Shown piece by piece: positions 15,972-18,224 of a stretch of DNA of 18,224 nucleotides. Both the position numbers and the translations under genes were made by a program. Under the pieces are notes generated by a model. That model was not told the origin of the DNA. It saw only the letters and a list, made by a program, of their open reading frames with translations, and did no database searches. The first letter of the stretch is position 1, and each line of letters opens with the position of its first letter. The stretch comes from Pseudomonadota bacterium (GTDB taxonomy: Bacteria > Pseudomonadota > Alphaproteobacteria > Rhizobiales > Beijerinckiaceae), in the NCBI GenBank assembly GCA_028876585.1, contig JAGWRL010000204.1:1-18224 (forward strand), given 5' to 3'.

Positions 15972-16850
15972 TTAAGGCCACCGCACCGTCGGCGGCATCG
16001 AGGACAGGATCGAATCGACGTTGCCGCCGGTTTTGAGCCCAAAAATCGTGCCGCGGTCGTAGAGCAGGTTGTACTCGACATAGCGCCCGCGCCGCACCTG
16101 CTGCTCCTCGCGGTCGGCCGCCGTCCAGGGCTTGGCGTAATTGGCGGCGACGATGTCGGCATAGGCGGCGACGAAGCTTGAGCCGACGTCGCGGGTGAAG
16201 GCGAAATCGGCGTTCCAGTCGCCGCCGTCGAGGTAATCGTAGAAAATGCCGCCGATCCCACGCGGCTCGTTGCGGTGCTTGAGCCAGAAATACTCGTCGC
16301 ACCACGCCTTGTATTTGTCATAAGGCGCGGCGTTACGCTCGCAGGCGCCGCGCATCGCCGCATGGAAGGCGAGCGAATCCGGGTCGTCCTGCGTGCGCCT
16401 CCGGTCGAGCACCGGGGTGAGGTCGCCGCCGCCGCCGAACCACGCCTTCGACGTCACCACGAAGCGCGTGTTCATATGCGCGGTCGGGACGTTCGGGTTC
16501 CAGGGATGGGCGATCACCGACAGGCCGGCGGCCCAGAAGCGCGGGTCGTCCTCGGCGCCGGGGATCTGCTTGGCGAAGTCCGGCTTAAACGTCCCGTGCA
16601 CCACCGAGACATGCGCGCCCATCTTCTCGAACACGCGGCCGCGCAGAATCGCCATGCGGCCGCCGCCGCCCTCGGCGCCGTCATGATTCGTGCGCGTCCA
16701 GTCCTTCGGTTCGAATCGGCCGGGCGTCGTGGCCTCCGCCGCGAACGGCCCCGGACAGTCGCGCTCCAGCCGCTCCATTTCGGCCAGCAGGCGCTGCTGC
16801 AACTGCGCGAACCATTGCGCCGCCGCGTCCTTGCGCTGCGCCAAATCCAT
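15972..16850 (-). CDS. hemF: Oxygen-dependent coproporphyrinogen III oxidase
   Basis: A 292-residue enzyme that uses O2 to decarboxylate two propionates of coproporphyrinogen III, giving protoporphyrinogen IX in heme (and, in phototrophs, chlorophyll) synthesis. Conserved blocks in order: [69 protein letters not shown], and the C-terminal signature [18 protein letters not shown] followed by [16 protein letters not shown] 16850 is preceded by AGGAG at 8-nt spacing; in-frame sequence further upstream to 17063 is promoter region rather than protein. The enzyme is soluble and works as a dimer in this family. No residues appear to be missing. Confidence 0.96.
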   Translation of the reverse strand: MDLAQRKDAAAQWFAQLQQRLLAEMERLERDCPGPFAAEATTPGRFEPKDWTRTNHDGAEGGGGRMAILRGRVFEKMGAHVSVVHGTFKPDFAKQIPGAEDDPRFWAAGLSVIAHPWNPNVPTAHMNTRFVVTSKAWFGGGGDLTPVLDRRRTQDDPDSLAFHAAMRGACERNAAPYDKYKAWCDEYFWLKHRNEPRGIGGIFYDYLDGGDWNADFAFTRDVGSSFVAAYADIVAANYAKPWTAADREEQQVRRGRYVEYNLLYDRGTIFGLKTGGNVDSILSSMPPTVRWP

Positions 16851-16920
16851 CGTCGGGCTCCTGGTTTTTCCGCACTGTAGGGGCAATGAGGCTGACAGAA
16901 AAGCCATGACGCCGCCGGGG

Positions 16921-16980
16921 ATCGAAAAACCGCAAAAATATTGGGCGCCGCGCTCACGCAATAGGCAAGTATCGAAAAAC
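16921..16980. repeat. Pair of 10-bp direct repeats in the hemF upstream region
   Basis: ATCGAAAAAC occurs at 16921-16930 and again at 16971-16980, 50 bp apart, inside the 236-bp divergent space between hemF and the 78-residue gene. That region is AT-richer than average and holds no other gene. The repeats could bind a regulator; no FNR/FixK box (TTGAT-N4-ATCAA) is present. Confidence 0.35.
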
Positions 16981-17086
16981 ACATGGAAATGTTGCGGCCG
17001 GGGCGAGAATCCGATTGCTATTTCGCAACGCAACATTATCGTGACGCTATGCGCAATTCGCATGGGTTGGGCGAAGGACGCGAGCC

Positions 17087-17323
17087 ATGGGTTCCAAGTT
17101 ACGCAAAGGGCAGCGCCTGCGCCCGCTGCACGCCGCCTTCGCCGAGCGGGAATGGGGCGTGCCCGGCGACGCGGTCGGCACGGTGCTGTGCTGCTATCGT
17201 CTCGACCGCGCCGAGGCGGTCGACCGGGTCGACGTCGAATTCAGCTCCGGCAAAAGAGTGTGGGGCGCGCCGGCGACGGCGTTTCTCGTCGTCGGCGAGC
17301 CCAAGGCGGCCGGCGTCCATTAA
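17087..17323 (+). CDS. Small conserved-looking hypothetical protein
   Basis: A 78-residue protein from ATG 17087 with GAAGGA 9 nt upstream. It has no signal peptide or membrane helix. The order of short beta-type segments, RKGQRLRPL, then [17 protein letters not shown], then [17 protein letters not shown], resembles a small SH3-like barrel of the KOW or nitrile-hydratase-beta kind, with a turn at PGDAVGTV; this is an impression and not an identification. Codon use and GC match the host, which supports it being a real gene. It is divergent from hemF, and its TAA overlaps the stop codon of the convergent flavoprotein gene. Function unknown. Confidence 0.65.
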   Translation: MGSKLRKGQRLRPLHAAFAEREWGVPGDAVGTVLCCYRLDRAEAVDRVDVEFSSGKRVWGAPATAFLVVGEPKAAGVH

Positions 17324-18224
17324 ACCGCGAAGATCTTCCCCGGATTGAACAGGTTCTGCGGATCGAACGAGGCTTTCACCCGCCGCATCAGGTCGAGCGC
17401 GTCGGCGCCGTGCTCGACGTCGAGATAGGGAATCTTCTTCTGGCCGACGCCGTGCTCGCCGGTGCAGGTGCCGCCCATGCCGATCGCGCGCAGCGCCAGC
17501 CTCTTGCCGAACGCCTCCGCCTTCTCGATCTCGCTGCGCAAATTCATGTCGATCAGCGGCGAGACGTGGAAATTGCCGTCGCCGACATGGCCGACGATCG
17601 GCGCGATCAGGCCGCTTTCGGCCAGGTCGGCCTGAGTCTCCTCGACGCAATCGGCGAGCCGCGAGATCGGCACGCAGACATCGGTGGCGAAGGCTTTCGC
17701 GCCGGGGCGCAGGCCGAACGAGGCCCAATAGGCGTCGTGGCGCGCCTGCCACAGTTTCGTGCGCTCCTCTGGGTTGGTGGTCCAGGCGAACGGCCCGCCG
17801 CCGTTGCCCTCAGCGATCTCGGCGAAGCGCTGCGATTGTTCGGCGACGCTCGCCTCGCTGCCGTGGAATTCGAGGAACAGCATCGGCGAATCGGGCAGGC
17901 CGAGTTTTGAGTAGGCGTTGCACGCCTGCACCTGCAACCGGTCGAGCAATTCGATGCGCGCCACCGGAATGCCGGACTGGATCGTCTCGATCGTCGTCAG
18001 GCAGGCCGAGCGCACGTCGGGGAACGGGCAATGGCCGCCGGAGATCGATTCGGGGATGCCGGCGAGTTTCAGCGTCACCTCGACGATCACGCCGAGCGTG
18101 CCCTCCGAGCCGATCATCAGCCGCGTGAGATCGTAGCCGGCGGAGGACTTTTTCGCCCGGCGCGCCGTCGATATCACTTCGCCGTTGGCGAGCACGACTT
18201 TGAGCGACAGCACATTGTCTTTCA
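17320..18224 (-). CDS. FAD-linked oxidase, D-lactate dehydrogenase (cytochrome) type, C-terminal part
   Basis: The last ~301 codons of a flavoprotein that continues past the right edge. The visible part begins with DNVLSLKVVLANGEVI and SSAGYDLTRLMIGSEGTLGVI, the end of the PCMH-type FAD-binding domain. It then runs through the FAD-oxidase C-terminal domain: GHVGDGNFHVSP, GTCTGEHGVGQKK and SFDPQNLFNPGKIF, whose histidines form the metal and substrate site. GTCTGEHG is typical of the LDHD/Dld2 group that oxidises D-lactate to pyruvate and passes electrons to cytochrome c or quinone; GlcD-type glycolate oxidase and D-2-hydroxyglutarate dehydrogenase are relatives and possible alternatives. The N-terminal FAD anchor is outside the window. 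The stop codon shares the TTAA at 17320-17323 with the convergent 78-residue gene. Confidence 0.85.
   Translation of the reverse strand, partial: KDNVLSLKVVLANGEVISTARRAKKSSAGYDLTRLMIGSEGTLGVIVEVTLKLAGIPESISGGHCPFPDVRSACLTTIETIQSGIPVARIELLDRLQVQACNAYSKLGLPDSPMLFLEFHGSEASVAEQSQRFAEIAEGNGGGPFAWTTNPEERTKLWQARHDAYWASFGLRPGAKAFATDVCVPISRLADCVEETQADLAESGLIAPIVGHVGDGNFHVSPLIDMNLRSEIEKAEAFGKRLALRAIGMGGTCTGEHGVGQKKIPYLDVEHGADALDLMRRVKASFDPQNLFNPGKIFAV

Overview
The window is about two-thirds GC and densely coded. Gene content points to an alphaproteobacterium, most likely of the Hyphomicrobiales (Rhizobiales): a rhizobial-type L-rhamnose locus (fused aldolase/dehydrogenase RhaD plus 430-residue RhaI, divergent from a DeoR-type regulator), an RluD/RpoH gene pair, a 332-residue Bmt-type homocysteine methyltransferase, and a chemoreceptor with a PPPEY motif I associate with this order. 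No rRNA, tRNA, CRISPR array, integrase or transposase was found.

Layout. 1-4337 is the rhamnose locus: the 5' end of a DeoR-family regulator on the minus strand (cut by the window edge), a 205-bp divergent control region with a good sigma-70-like promoter and two 9-bp direct repeats 32 bp apart, then rhaD, a low-GC orphan gene, and rhaI on the plus strand. 4507-6753 is a chemoreceptor with an apparently cytoplasmic Cache domain; it converges on a secreted protein of unknown function (6766-8262, minus). 8364-11417 is a minus-strand block read bmt, rluD, rpoH; bmt and rluD overlap by 4 nt. 11722-15586 is a plus-strand run of glycosyltransferase, SAM-dependent methyltransferase and xylulokinase. 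15604-16850 is minus-strand hemF followed by a small secreted protein. 17087-17323 is a 78-residue hypothetical gene whose stop codon overlaps the stop of a D-lactate-dehydrogenase-type flavoprotein running off the right edge.

How the genes fit together. RhaI isomerises L-rhamnose to L-rhamnulose. A kinase, not in this window, would phosphorylate it. The aldolase half of RhaD splits L-rhamnulose-1-phosphate into dihydroxyacetone phosphate and L-lactaldehyde, and the dehydrogenase half is expected to oxidise the lactaldehyde. The remaining genes are mostly housekeeping (heat-shock sigma factor, 23S pseudouridine synthase, methionine synthesis, heme synthesis) or surface sugar metabolism.

No clearly new multi-gene system was recognised. 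The items most worth a second look are the low-GC gene between rhaD and rhaI, which is bracketed by a 7-bp direct repeat; the chemoreceptor with its Cache domain on the cytoplasmic side; and a composition step inside the glycosyltransferase. All positions and motif residues were read by eye; no database search was possible.
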